DNA of 64,000 nt from an uncultured Haliea sp. (GTDB taxonomy: Bacteria > Pseudomonadota > Gammaproteobacteria > Pseudomonadales > Halieaceae): contig CAMYIZ010000017.1 of NCBI GenBank assembly GCA_947258585.1, positions 62,001 to 126,000 of the forward strand. Reading direction: 5' to 3'. The notes beneath the pieces were generated by a model. That model did no database searches, had not been told where the DNA came from, and saw only the letters and a list, made by a program, of their open reading frames with translations. The translations under genes were made by a program, and so were the position numbers. Of the stretch, positions 1 to 8,144 are shown one piece after another. Each line of letters starts with the position of its first letter. Positions within the stretch are counted from its first letter, which is position 1.

Positions 1-1
1 G

Positions 2-670
2 ATTGCCCGCCGTTACAATGAGCAGGGTGCCGACGAGATCACTTTTCTCGATATCACTGCCAGCCACGAGGGTCGTGATACCACGGTCCACACGGTTGAG
101 CAGATTGCCGAACAGGTCTTTATTCCGCTGACCGTGGGTGGCGGCATCCGCTCCCTGCAGGACATCCGCATCATGCTCAACGCCGGTGCCGACAAGGTCA
201 GTATCAACACCGCCGCCATCCATAACCCGGAGCTGGTGCGGCAGGCTTCCGAGCGCTTCGGCGCCCAGTGCATCGTGGTCGCCATCGACGCCAAGCGCGT
301 GGCGGATGTCGACGGCCAGCCGCGCTGGGAAATCTTCACCCACGGCGGGCGCAAGCCCACCGGCATCGACGCCGTGGCCTGGGCGGCGAAAATGGCCGAG
401 CTGGGGGCCGGGGAAATCCTGCTCACCAGCATGGATCGCGACGGTACCAAAAACGGTTTCGAGCTGGGTGTCACCCGCGCCATTACCGACGCGGTGGATA
501 TACCGGTGATCGCTTCCGGCGGGGTCGGCAAGCTGCAGCACCTGGTGGACGGCATTCTGCTGGGCGGCGCCGATGCGGTGCTGGCGGCCAGCATTTTCCA
601 CTTTGGCGAGTTCACGGTGCCCGAGGCCAAGGCCTATATGGCAGAGCACGGGATCGAGGTACGGATCTGA
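2..670 (+). CDS. hisF: Imidazole glycerol phosphate synthase subunit HisF, 5' end outside the window
   Basis: HisF is the cyclase half of imidazole glycerol phosphate synthase. It uses ammonia from HisH to turn PRFAR into IGP and AICAR in histidine synthesis. The visible 222 residues begin in the conserved stretch [20 protein letters not shown] and run to a normal C-terminus, so about 34 N-terminal residues lie before the window. The phosphate-binding and barrel motifs [34 protein letters not shown] and IASGGVGKL are all intact. A diguanylate cyclase gene follows 31 bases downstream on the same strand. hisE lies 63 kb away at the other end of the window, so the his genes are dispersed. Confidence 0.97.
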   Translation: MARRYNEQGADEITFLDITASHEGRDTTVHTVEQIAEQVFIPLTVGGGIRSLQDIRIMLNAGADKVSINTAAIHNPELVRQASERFGAQCIVVAIDAKRVADVDGQPRWEIFTHGGRKPTGIDAVAWAAKMAELGAGEILLTSMDRDGTKNGFELGVTRAITDAVDIPVIASGGVGKLQHLVDGILLGGADAVLAASIFHFGEFTVPEAKAYMAEHGIEVRI

Positions 671-701
671 ACTTCGCGGCGGCAGAGGGGGTGCCCGCCT
701 G

Positions 702-2054
702 ATGGTCGCCCAGCTCGCGGAGCCGTCGCTCACCCATTTCCTCGATTTGCTGCTTGATGTGGTTTGCGTGGTGGACAGGGATGGCCGCTTTCGCTACGTG
801 TCCGCTGCCTGCGAGAGTGTGTTTGGTTATACCCAGGAAGAAATGCTAGGCCTGACTGTGCAGGACCTGGTCCATCCCGAGGACCGGGACACCACGCTGG
901 AAGTCGCCCGCCAGGTGATGGCCGGTGCCGCCAGCACCCAGTTTGAAAATCGCTACCTGCGCAAGGATGGTGAGCTTGTCCACATCATGTGGACTGCGCG
1001 CTGGTCCGAGCAGGACCAGGTCCGGATCGGCGTTGCCCGCGATATCAGCCGGCGCAAGCAGGCCGAGCTGGTGCAGTCCGCCCTGCTGCGCATTTCCCAG
1101 GCGGCCCACCGGACCCGGGACTTCGACAGCCTGCTGGATCAGATTCGCGCTGTGGTCGCCAACCTCGTGCCCTGCGAGGTGTTCTATGTGGCCCTGCGCG
1201 ACGATCGCGACGGACACTGGCACCACAGCTTCTACCGGGACGAGCGGGACAGGGAAGCCGCGCCGCCGGCTGTGGTGGAGCCCCTTTGCGAGCGGGTACA
1301 CACCGAGGGCCGGACCCTGCTGCTGGGGCCTGAGGCACTGGCTGCGGGGCCCGGGGATGGGCCCCGCTTCTGGCTGGGCCTGCCGCTGCTTGATGAGCAC
1401 GGTGTCATGGGGGTATTGGTAGTCAAGAGCTACGCTCCGCTGGCCCGTGTGACGGAGGAGGACCAGAACCTGTTGGAGTTCGTGGCGGACCAGGTGGCCA
1501 TTGCCATCAGCCAGCGGCGCATGCTGGCGCAACTGGAGCGACAGGCCCGGCACGATGTGCTGACCGGTTTACCCAACCGTGCCCTGCTGGATGATCGCTT
1601 GCAAAAGGCGATCAGCGCCGCCGAGCGGGATTCCAGCATGCTTGCGCTGCTGTTCGTCGACATGGATGACTTCAAGCATGTGAACGATACCCTGGGACAC
1701 GACGCCGGTGACCGCCTGCTGCAGCTCACCGCGCAGCGGCTGCTGGCCAGTGTGCGGGCCTCGGACACTGTGGCCCGGGTGGGCGGGGACGAGTTCGTGA
1801 TCGTACTGGAGGGACTGGCGACGACCGATCACGCCCAGGCTCTGCTGGACAAGATCCAGGCAGCGTTCCTCCTCCCGTTCGAGCTCGGTCCGCAGGGGTC
1901 GGTGTTCTCCCGGCTGAGCGTCGGTATGGCGCTGTATCCACGGGATGGCACCACTCCGGCAGCCCTGTTGCGGCACGCGGACAAGCGCATGTATGCTGCC
2001 AAGGAAGCGTTATCCGCACCGCCTGCCCGCGGCCAGGGTGACATCGACAACTGA
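702..2054 (+). CDS. PAS-GAF-GGDEF diguanylate cyclase
   Basis: Predicted cytoplasmic diguanylate cyclase of 450 residues that makes cyclic di-GMP from two GTP. A PAS domain with its PAC tail covers about residues 10-130, a GAF-type sensor about 140-290, and a GGDEF domain the C-terminal 160 residues. The active-site GGDEF is complete at residues 361-365, and an RxxD inhibitory site (RASD, 352-355) sits five residues before it, so catalysis and product inhibition should both work. There is no EAL domain and no membrane segment. The ATG at 702 begins just before the PAS domain; an open frame continues upstream into hisF but looks non-coding. It lies between hisF and a persulfide dioxygenase gene, probably in one transcript. 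The ligand sensed is unknown. Confidence 0.9.
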   Translation: MVAQLAEPSLTHFLDLLLDVVCVVDRDGRFRYVSAACESVFGYTQEEMLGLTVQDLVHPEDRDTTLEVARQVMAGAASTQFENRYLRKDGELVHIMWTARWSEQDQVRIGVARDISRRKQAELVQSALLRISQAAHRTRDFDSLLDQIRAVVANLVPCEVFYVALRDDRDGHWHHSFYRDERDREAAPPAVVEPLCERVHTEGRTLLLGPEALAAGPGDGPRFWLGLPLLDEHGVMGVLVVKSYAPLARVTEEDQNLLEFVADQVAIAISQRRMLAQLERQARHDVLTGLPNRALLDDRLQKAISAAERDSSMLALLFVDMDDFKHVNDTLGHDAGDRLLQLTAQRLLASVRASDTVARVGGDEFVIVLEGLATTDHAQALLDKIQAAFLLPFELGPQGSVFSRLSVGMALYPRDGTTPAALLRHADKRMYAAKEALSAPPARGQGDIDN

Positions 2055-2067
2055 GAGGCTACCGAGC

Positions 2068-3111
2068 ATGATGTTTCGTCAGCTTTTCGACAGCAGTTCA
2101 TCCACCTACACCTATCTCCTTGCGGACGAGCAACAGCGCGAGGCGTTGCTTATCGACCCCGTGTTTGGTCAGGCCAGCCGCGACCTGGCCCTGCTGGAGG
2201 AGCTGGGTCTGAGCCTCACCCTGGTGGTCGATACCCACGCCCACGCCGACCACATTACCGCTGCCTGGTTGCTGCAGCAGGAGACCGGCTGCCGGATTGC
2301 CTCGGCCCGGGTCATCGGCGCGGCCCATGTGGACCTGCCGCTGGAGGATGGCCAGGTGTTCGGCGTCGCGGGGGTAAGCCTCACGGCGATGGCGACGCCG
2401 GGTCACACTGACGGCTGCATGAGCTATGTGCTCGCCGACCAGTCCATGGTTTTCACCGGAGACACGCTGCTGATCCGCGGCTGCGGGCGCAGCGATTTCC
2501 AGCAGGGCAGCGCTCGCAGTCTCTACGCGTCTATCACCGGCCGGCTGTTCAGCCTGCCGGATGACTGCCTGGTCTACCCCGCCCACGACTACAACGGCAG
2601 GACCGTGAGCTCCATCGGCGAGGAAAAAGCCTTCAATGCCCGGGTCGGTGGCGGCGCCAATGAGACCGATTTCGTCGAGTACATGAACGCCATGAAGCTG
2701 CCCCATCCCAAGAAAATCGACGAGGCGGTGCCGGCCAACCTGCGCAGCGGCTGTCCCGAGGATGGCCGCTTGCCGCCACGGCCGGACTGGGCGGATATCC
2801 ATCTGACCTACGCCGGGGTGCCGGAGATTGGCGCGGAGTGGCTGGAGCGGCACCTGGACGAGGTGACGGTGCTGGATGTGCGCCTCGGCGAGGAAGTGCG
2901 GGACAGTCCCCTCAGCGGACGGCTGGTGGATGTTCACATCCCCCTGGATGAACTGCAGGCCCGGGTGGCTGAGGTCCCGCGGGACAAGCCGGTGGTGGCC
3001 CTGTGCCGCTCGGGTCGCCGCTCGGCCCTGGCGGTGAATATCCTCAAGGAGCAAGGGTTTGAGCGGGTCGCCAGTTTAAGCCAGGGCCTGCGGCAGCTGA
3101 CCCAGCCCTGA
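2068..3111 (+). CDS. Persulfide dioxygenase (ETHE1-like) fused to a rhodanese domain
   Basis: A 347-residue fusion. The first 240 residues are a metallo-beta-lactamase fold of the ETHE1/persulfide dioxygenase type, with the metal motif THAHADH, later ligands in TPGHTDG and FTGDTLLIRGCGRSDFQ, and YPAHDYNG. Such enzymes oxidise glutathione persulfide to sulfite with an Fe(II) centre. The last 100 residues are a rhodanese domain with the active-site loop CRSGRR, able to move sulfane sulfur. The fusion implies direct persulfide handover in sulfide detoxification. The start at 2068 lies 13 bases after the diguanylate cyclase stop; a longer frame upstream lacks domain support. It ends 4 bases before the convergent frdD. 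Confidence 0.9.
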   Translation: MMFRQLFDSSSSTYTYLLADEQQREALLIDPVFGQASRDLALLEELGLSLTLVVDTHAHADHITAAWLLQQETGCRIASARVIGAAHVDLPLEDGQVFGVAGVSLTAMATPGHTDGCMSYVLADQSMVFTGDTLLIRGCGRSDFQQGSARSLYASITGRLFSLPDDCLVYPAHDYNGRTVSSIGEEKAFNARVGGGANETDFVEYMNAMKLPHPKKIDEAVPANLRSGCPEDGRLPPRPDWADIHLTYAGVPEIGAEWLERHLDEVTVLDVRLGEEVRDSPLSGRLVDVHIPLDELQARVAEVPRDKPVVALCRSGRRSALAVNILKEQGFERVASLSQGLRQLTQP

Positions 3112-3115
3112 GCCT

Positions 3116-3463
3116 TCAAACCAGCAGCAGCCACCAGGCGCTGATTGCGCTCAGCAGGGTCGCCCCGCCGTAGCAGAGCAGCTGCATGGGCAGCCGGGGG
3201 GCCTGCAGATGCAGGTCGTGCAGGCCGTGATAGATGCGATGCAGGGTGTGGAACAGGGGCAGCGCGATGCAGGCCAGTACCAGCACCTTGCCCAGGGGGT
3301 GCGCCAGCAGCGCGCCGATGGCGGCATGGGCCGCCTGCGGGTCGCCGGCCGCCAGCCAGGGCAGCAGCGCTGTGGTCAGCACCAGCCCCGGGCCGAAAAA
3401 CGCCAGCAGCATGCCGCCGGCACCGAACAGGGACCAGGCAATGGGTTCATGGGAGCGGCGCAC
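3116..3463 (-). CDS. frdD: Fumarate reductase membrane subunit FrdD
   Basis: Small hydrophobic anchor of 115 residues with three transmembrane segments, at about residues 10-38, 55-80 and 90-113. The HTLHRIYHGLHDL stretch in the second helix is typical of FrdD and lies near the quinone site. With FrdC it holds the FrdAB catalytic dimer on the inner membrane and passes electrons between quinone and the iron-sulfur subunit. It is the last gene of the minus-strand frdABCD operon, beginning 2 bases after the frdC stop. The family is short and divergent, so the call rests on length, topology and position as much as on motifs. Confidence 0.9.
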   Translation of the reverse strand: MRRSHEPIAWSLFGAGGMLLAFFGPGLVLTTALLPWLAAGDPQAAHAAIGALLAHPLGKVLVLACIALPLFHTLHRIYHGLHDLHLQAPRLPMQLLCYGGATLLSAISAWWLLLV

Positions 3464-3465
3464 CT

Positions 3466-3873
3466 TCAGTATCCTCCCGCCGCGCGCAGCAGCAGTAGCG
3501 CCAGCACCAGCAGGCCGGCATTGCAGGTCACGGCACCCAGCTGGTGCACCCGCTGTACCGTAGCCGGGCTTACCCGCAGGCGGTCACTGTCGATGACCAG
3601 GATCTTCGGCACCAGGGCAATCCAGGTAACCGCATGGTACTGCGCCGCCGCCAGCGCCAAGCCGTGCAGGGCCAGCAGCCAGGGACTGCGCAGCAGCGCC
3701 AGCCAGGCCAGGAATGCCGCCTCGCCGCGGGTAAACTGGTACAGGCCGCTCATCAGCAGCAGGGCGTACAGCAACAGGGGCAGCGCCGTGGCCTCGCGCA
3801 GCATGTAGCGCCGGTAGGCGGGATTGCGCAGCCACCAGTCGGCGCGCTGGCGCTGAACGTAGGGTTTACGCAT
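3466..3873 (-). CDS. frdC: Fumarate reductase membrane subunit FrdC
   Basis: A 135-residue membrane anchor of quinol:fumarate reductase with three transmembrane helices, at about residues 28-45, 58-92 and 110-132. The N-terminus, with [20 protein letters not shown], matches the FrdC signature of a charged amphipathic segment before the first helix. With FrdD it forms the quinol site. Its start overlaps the end of frdB by 8 bases, which suggests translational coupling. Having the C and D subunits of the Escherichia type, rather than the haem-bearing SdhCD type, marks this as a fumarate-reductase-class complex, although such enzymes can also run as succinate dehydrogenase. Confidence 0.93.
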   Translation of the reverse strand: MRKPYVQRQRADWWLRNPAYRRYMLREATALPLLLYALLLMSGLYQFTRGEAAFLAWLALLRSPWLLALHGLALAAAQYHAVTWIALVPKILVIDSDRLRVSPATVQRVHQLGAVTCNAGLLVLALLLLRAAGGY

Positions 3874-4621
3874 TGTCCTTGCCTCGCAGGATGTTGAACA
3901 GGTTCACTGCATAATTGAGGTCCGATGCCACCTTGCCCCGGTTGATGGCCGCGGCCGGATCGACATCCTTGGGGCACACTTCCGAGCAGTAGCCGACGAA
4001 AGTGCAGGACCACACGCCCACGTCGGCATTCAGCCATTGCATCCGCTGCGCCGCGCCTTCATCCCGGGAATCCAGGTTGTAGCGCTGGGCCAGGGCCAGG
4101 GCTCCCGGTCCGAGAAACGCTGGATCGCGGCCGAACTGGGGGCAGGCGGCGTAGCACAGGCCGCAGTTGATGCACTGGCCGAAGGCGGCATAGCGCTGCA
4201 TCTGCTCCGGGGTCTGCAGGTAGGCGCCCTCGCCGACCGGGCTCTCCCGGGCGCGGATCAGCCAGGGCTGCACGGTTTCCAGGTGCTCGACCAAGCCGCT
4301 GATATCGGACACCAGGTCGCGCTCGATGGGGAAGTTGTCCAGGGCCCGGACCTGCACGGGGCCCCTGTCCCGATAGTCGCGGAGGAAGGTCTTGCAGGCC
4401 AGGCGGGGCTCGTTGTTCACCATCACCCCGCAGCTGCCGCAGATCGCCATGCGGCAGGACCAGCGGTGGCTCAAGGTCGGGTCCTGCTGGTCCTTGATCT
4501 GGTTCAGCGCGTCCAGAATGGAGAGGTCTTCGCTGTAGGGCACCTCGAAACTCTGTTCCCAGGGTGCGGCGTCCTCTTCAGGCCGGTAGCGCTGCACCCG
4601 CACGGTCACCTTGTCGGTCAC
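3866..4621 (-). CDS. frdB: Fumarate reductase iron-sulfur subunit FrdB
   Basis: Iron-sulfur subunit of 251 residues that carries electrons between the FAD in FrdA and the membrane quinone. The N-terminal ferredoxin domain has the [2Fe-2S] ligands in [10 protein letters not shown] with a further Cys in RLAC. The C-terminal domain holds the [4Fe-4S] and [3Fe-4S] ligands in [12 protein letters not shown] and in [17 protein letters not shown]. All expected cysteines are present. The start overlaps the frdA stop by 4 bases (ATGA), typical of translational coupling, and its end overlaps frdC. Length is normal for the family. Confidence 0.97.
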   Translation of the reverse strand: MTDKVTVRVQRYRPEEDAAPWEQSFEVPYSEDLSILDALNQIKDQQDPTLSHRWSCRMAICGSCGVMVNNEPRLACKTFLRDYRDRGPVQVRALDNFPIERDLVSDISGLVEHLETVQPWLIRARESPVGEGAYLQTPEQMQRYAAFGQCINCGLCYAACPQFGRDPAFLGPGALALAQRYNLDSRDEGAAQRMQWLNADVGVWSCTFVGYCSEVCPKDVDPAAAINRGKVASDLNYAVNLFNILRGKDNA

Positions 4622-6387
4622 GGTTTTGCCTCCTGCTGGCCCGCGTCGCCGTAGTGGCGTTCCGCCGGCTGGGAACGGGTGATCACCACATCCTGCCAGT
4701 CCAGCCGGGGCACATCTGCTGCGCGGTAGACCAGGCTGTGCTTGAGGAACTGCGCGTCATCGCGCCGCGGGAAGTCTTCCGGGCGCTGGTGGCTGCCGCG
4801 GGATTCCTGGCGCGCCAGCGCCGCATGGGCCATGGCCTCCGCGACATCCAGCAGGTAGCCCAGCTCGATGGCGTTCAGCCATTCGGTATTGAAGGCGCGG
4901 CTGCGATCCACCAGCCCCAGCTTGCGGTAGCGCTCCTTGAGTTCGGCGATCGCGGTGCAGGTCTGCTGCAGCTGCCCCGGCAGGCGGAAAATGCCGGCCC
5001 CCTCTTCCATCGCGCGGGCCATGGCATCGCGAATAGCGGCCAGGCTCTCGCTGCCGCTGGACTCGCGCAGGGCGTCCAGGCGAGCAGCATTGTCCTCTGC
5101 CTGGGCCAGCAGGCGCTGTGGATCCAGCACTGGCCCCTGGCCTGCGCGCGCTGCCGCCTGTTCCCCCGCCACCCGGCCGAATACGCCCAGCTCAGCGAGA
5201 GAGTTGGAGCCCAGCCGGTTGGCGCCGTGCAGCCCCACGCTGGCACATTCCCCGGCGGCAAACAGTCCGGGCAGGGCGGTTGCGGTATGCCGGTCGGTCT
5301 GGATCCCGCCCATGGTGTAGTGGGCGGTGGGCCGCACCGGAATCGGTTCGTACACTGCATCGACATTGACATAGGTGCGGGCCAGCTCGCGGATAAACGG
5401 CAGCCGCTCATTGATGCGCGCTTCCCCGAGGTGGCGCAGGTCCAGGTTCACCGCCTCGCCGCGGCGGGTGGCCAGCGCCCGCCCCGCCTGGGCCTCGTGC
5501 CAGAAGGCCTGGCTCAGGCGATCCCGCGGCCCCAGCTCCATGTACTTGTTCCTTGGCTCACCCAGCGGCGTTTCCGGACCCAGGCCGTAGTCCTGCAGGT
5601 AGCGGTAGCCGTCGCGGTTGGTCAGCACCCCGCCCTCGCCGCGGGCAGCCTCGGTAATCAGGATCCCGGAACCGGGCAGGCCGGTGGGGTGGTACTGGAC
5701 GAATTCCATGTCCCGCAGCGGCACGCCCTGGCGGTAGGCCAGGGCCATGCCGTCGCCGGTGACGATGCCGCCGTTGGTGTTGTAGCGGTAGACCCGGGCG
5801 GCACCCCCGGTGGCCAGGATCACGGCGGAAGCGGCGATCACGGTGTGGCTGCCATTGCGCATGTCGATGGCCTGGATGCCGGCACAGGCGCCGTCCTCCA
5901 CCAGCAGGTCGGTACAGAAATATTCGTCGCAGCGGCGGATAGACGGGTACTTGAGCGAAGTCTGGAACAGGGTGTGCAGGATGTGAAAGCCCGACTTGTC
6001 GGCGGCGAACCAGGTGCGCTCGATCTTCATCCCGCCAAAGGCGCGCACGTTGATGCTGCCGTCGGGCTTGCGGCTCCAGGGGCAGCCCCAGTGCTCCAGG
6101 CGCAGGTTTTCCTCAGTGGCGTGGCGCACGAAATAGTCCACCACGTCCTGGTCGCAGAGCCAGTCGCCGCCGGAGACGGTGTCGTCAAAGTGGGCATCGA
6201 AGCTGTCGTGGGGCTGGATCACCCCGGCGCAGCCGCCCTCCGCGGCCACTGTGTGGCTGCGCATGGGGTAGACCTTGGACAGCAGCAGGATGTCCAGCCG
6301 CGGATTGGCCTCGGCCGCGGCGATGGCGGCCCGCAGCCCGGCACCGCCGCCGCCCACAATCACCATGTCGGCCTGCTGGAAATTCAC
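4618..6387 (-). CDS. frdA: Fumarate reductase flavoprotein subunit FrdA
   Basis: Catalytic flavoprotein of 589 residues interconverting fumarate and succinate. The N-terminal FAD-binding motif [16 protein letters not shown] is intact, and SHTVAAEGG contains the histidine that carries covalently bound FAD. The capping domain has HPTGLPGSG and the substrate-site region around [16 protein letters not shown] and the second FAD region with GLFAAGECA follow. It is the first gene of frdABCD on the minus strand, with its promoter in the 206-base gap shared with the divergent aldehyde dehydrogenase. Whether it works mainly as fumarate reductase in low oxygen or as a second succinate dehydrogenase cannot be told from sequence. 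Confidence 0.97.
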   Translation of the reverse strand: MNFQQADMVIVGGGGAGLRAAIAAAEANPRLDILLLSKVYPMRSHTVAAEGGCAGVIQPHDSFDAHFDDTVSGGDWLCDQDVVDYFVRHATEENLRLEHWGCPWSRKPDGSINVRAFGGMKIERTWFAADKSGFHILHTLFQTSLKYPSIRRCDEYFCTDLLVEDGACAGIQAIDMRNGSHTVIAASAVILATGGAARVYRYNTNGGIVTGDGMALAYRQGVPLRDMEFVQYHPTGLPGSGILITEAARGEGGVLTNRDGYRYLQDYGLGPETPLGEPRNKYMELGPRDRLSQAFWHEAQAGRALATRRGEAVNLDLRHLGEARINERLPFIRELARTYVNVDAVYEPIPVRPTAHYTMGGIQTDRHTATALPGLFAAGECASVGLHGANRLGSNSLAELGVFGRVAGEQAAARAGQGPVLDPQRLLAQAEDNAARLDALRESSGSESLAAIRDAMARAMEEGAGIFRLPGQLQQTCTAIAELKERYRKLGLVDRSRAFNTEWLNAIELGYLLDVAEAMAHAALARQESRGSHQRPEDFPRRDDAQFLKHSLVYRAADVPRLDWQDVVITRSQPAERHYGDAGQQEAKP

Positions 6388-6461
6388 CTCGTGGTCCGCT
6401 CCTCTTTTTGTTGGCGTCCGGCCTCAGGGCACAGCTGCGTGTATGACAGTATAGAGCCCAG

Positions 6462-6481
6462 GGGCGATACCGTTATCGCCC
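6462..6481. promoter_or_regulatory. Perfect inverted repeat between frdA and the aldehyde dehydrogenase, candidate operator
   Basis: GGGCGATA and its exact complement TATCGCCC are separated by the four bases CCGT, giving a 20-base perfect palindrome with spacer. It lies 75 bases before frdA and 113 before the aldehyde dehydrogenase. No T-run follows on either strand, so a terminator is unlikely. On the minus strand a -10-like TATACT lies at 6448-6453, just downstream, so the repeat would cover the -35 region of a frd promoter. The binding protein is unknown and it does not resemble an FNR box. Confidence 0.4.
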
Positions 6482-6532
6482 ACTCTGCGCATTCTCGGCC
6501 CATGCCCTGTCTTGCGCAATCCGGCGGGGCTA

Positions 6533-6561
6533 TTGACACCGATGCTAATGGTTATTAGTTT
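6533..6561 (+). promoter_or_regulatory. Candidate sigma-70 promoter for the aldehyde dehydrogenase gene
   Basis: A consensus -35 TTGACA at 6533-6538 is followed after 17 bases by the weak -10 TAGTTT at 6556-6561, 32 bases before the start codon. The -35 is perfect and the -10 poor, so this may need an activator. The prediction is from motif and position only. Confidence 0.4.
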
Positions 6562-6593
6562 GGGTGCCCACGCCGTTTCCGGAGACTCCCGCC

Positions 6594-8135
6594 ATGGCCC
6601 TGTACGAACCTGTCGAATCCGCCGATGCCCGCCGCCACCTGCAGCTGCGCAGCCCGGTTACCCTGGAGCCCTGCGGTGAACTGGTCTGCGCCAATACCGA
6701 GGACGTGGCCGCGGCCATTGCCGCAGCGCGCGCGGCCCAGCCGGCCTGGGCAGCTACCCCGATCCGGGAGCGGGCCAAGGTCGCCGAGCGCGCCCTGCAG
6801 CTGGTGCTGGAACGCCAGGACGAAATTATCGACACCGTGGTCGCGGAAACCGGCAAGGCGCGCACCGATGCCATGAGCATGGAAATTTTCTCGGTGGCGG
6901 ACTCGCTGTGCTACTACGCCAAGCACGCGGAAGCCTTCCTCAAGCCGTGCAAGCGCCGGGTGCACGGGGTGATCGGGATCGCCAAGCAGCTGCGCATTGT
7001 CTACAAGCCGCTGGGGGTCATCGGGCTTATCACGCCCTGGAACGGCCCCTTTGTGCTGGTGATGAACCAGGCGGTGCAGGCCCTGCTGGCGGGCAACACG
7101 GTGGTGGCCAAGGGCTCCGAGGTCACGCCCTACTCGGCAAGGCTGGCCCAGACCATTCTCGAGGACGCCGGCCTGCCGCCGGGGGGGCTGCAGGTCTTGT
7201 TGGGCGACGGCGATACCGGCGCCGCCATTGTGCGCGGCGGTGTCGACAAGGTCTCCTTCACCGGCAGCGTCGCCACCGGGCGCAAGGTGGCGGAAGCCTG
7301 CGCCAGCCAGCTCATTCCCTGCACCCTGGAACTGGGCGGCAACGATGCCATGATCGTCTGCGCGGATGCCGACCTGGACCGCGCCGCCGATGGCGCCTGG
7401 CTGGGTTCCTGCATGAACACCGGCCACTACTGCTGCGGCACCGAGCGCATCTACGTGGTGAGCGAGGTCTACGATGAATTCCTGCGCCTGGTACTGGAGA
7501 AGGGCCAGCACCTGAAACAGGGATCGGAACACGGTTTTGCGGAGGACGTGGGCGCGGTGTTCTGGGACCGGCAGCTGGCGATTATCGAGGCCCACGTCGA
7601 GGACGCCAGGGCCAAGGGCGCCACCATCCACATGGGCGGGCGCCGCAACCCGAACCTGGCGGGCCTGTACTATGAGCCTACGGTCATGACCGAAGTCGAC
7701 AACCGCATGGACATCATGCTGCACGAGACCTTTGGCCCCATTCTCTGCATCCAGCGAGTGGCGGATGAAGAGGAAGCCCTGCGCCTGGCGAACGATTCCG
7801 AGTTCGGCCTCAACGGCAACGTCTGGACCAGGGACAAGGAGAAAGGCTATCGCCTTGCCGCAGCCATTGATACCGGCTCCTGCAGCGTCAACGACATGGC
7901 GCTCAGCTACGGGATTCCCGCCGCGCCCTTCGGCGGGCGCAAGAATTCAGGTATTGGCCAGGTCAACGGCAAGAAGGGTCTGCGCGGCTACTGTCACGAG
8001 ATGCCCATCGTCATCGACCGTTTCGGCGGCAAGCTGCAGAACGGCTACCCCAACACGGTGAAGAACGCCGAGGGCATGCGCAAGCTTATGGACTTCATGT
8101 GGCGCAAGACGCCGCTGGGGCGCTGGCTGGCCTAG
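6594..8135 (+). CDS. NAD(P)-dependent aldehyde dehydrogenase
   Basis: Aldehyde dehydrogenase superfamily member of 513 residues that oxidises an aldehyde to its acid with NAD(P). It shows the cofactor-pocket motif GLITPWNGP, the Rossmann glycine motif SFTGSVATG, the general base Glu246 in ELGGN and the catalytic Cys280 in GHYCCGTER, which keeps the usual Cys-x4-Arg spacing. HETFGPI and PFGGRKNSGIG complete the fold. The ATG at 6594 has GGAGAC 8 bases upstream; an earlier in-frame ATG at 6564 lacks such a site. It is monocistronic, divergent from frdA and convergent with the transporter gene 9 bases away. The physiological aldehyde is unknown; members near this sequence are often called succinate-semialdehyde or aromatic aldehyde dehydrogenases. 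Confidence 0.9.
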   Translation: MALYEPVESADARRHLQLRSPVTLEPCGELVCANTEDVAAAIAAARAAQPAWAATPIRERAKVAERALQLVLERQDEIIDTVVAETGKARTDAMSMEIFSVADSLCYYAKHAEAFLKPCKRRVHGVIGIAKQLRIVYKPLGVIGLITPWNGPFVLVMNQAVQALLAGNTVVAKGSEVTPYSARLAQTILEDAGLPPGGLQVLLGDGDTGAAIVRGGVDKVSFTGSVATGRKVAEACASQLIPCTLELGGNDAMIVCADADLDRAADGAWLGSCMNTGHYCCGTERIYVVSEVYDEFLRLVLEKGQHLKQGSEHGFAEDVGAVFWDRQLAIIEAHVEDARAKGATIHMGGRRNPNLAGLYYEPTVMTEVDNRMDIMLHETFGPILCIQRVADEEEALRLANDSEFGLNGNVWTRDKEKGYRLAAAIDTGSCSVNDMALSYGIPAAPFGGRKNSGIGQVNGKKGLRGYCHEMPIVIDRFGGKLQNGYPNTVKNAEGMRKLMDFMWRKTPLGRWLA

Positions 8136-8144
8136 CGCCCCGAT

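Noticed and set aside
4564-6558. Long plus-strand frame opposite frdA
   Set aside because: frdA shows complete FAD and active-site motifs on the minus strand; the opposite frame has no recognisable domain and biased composition.
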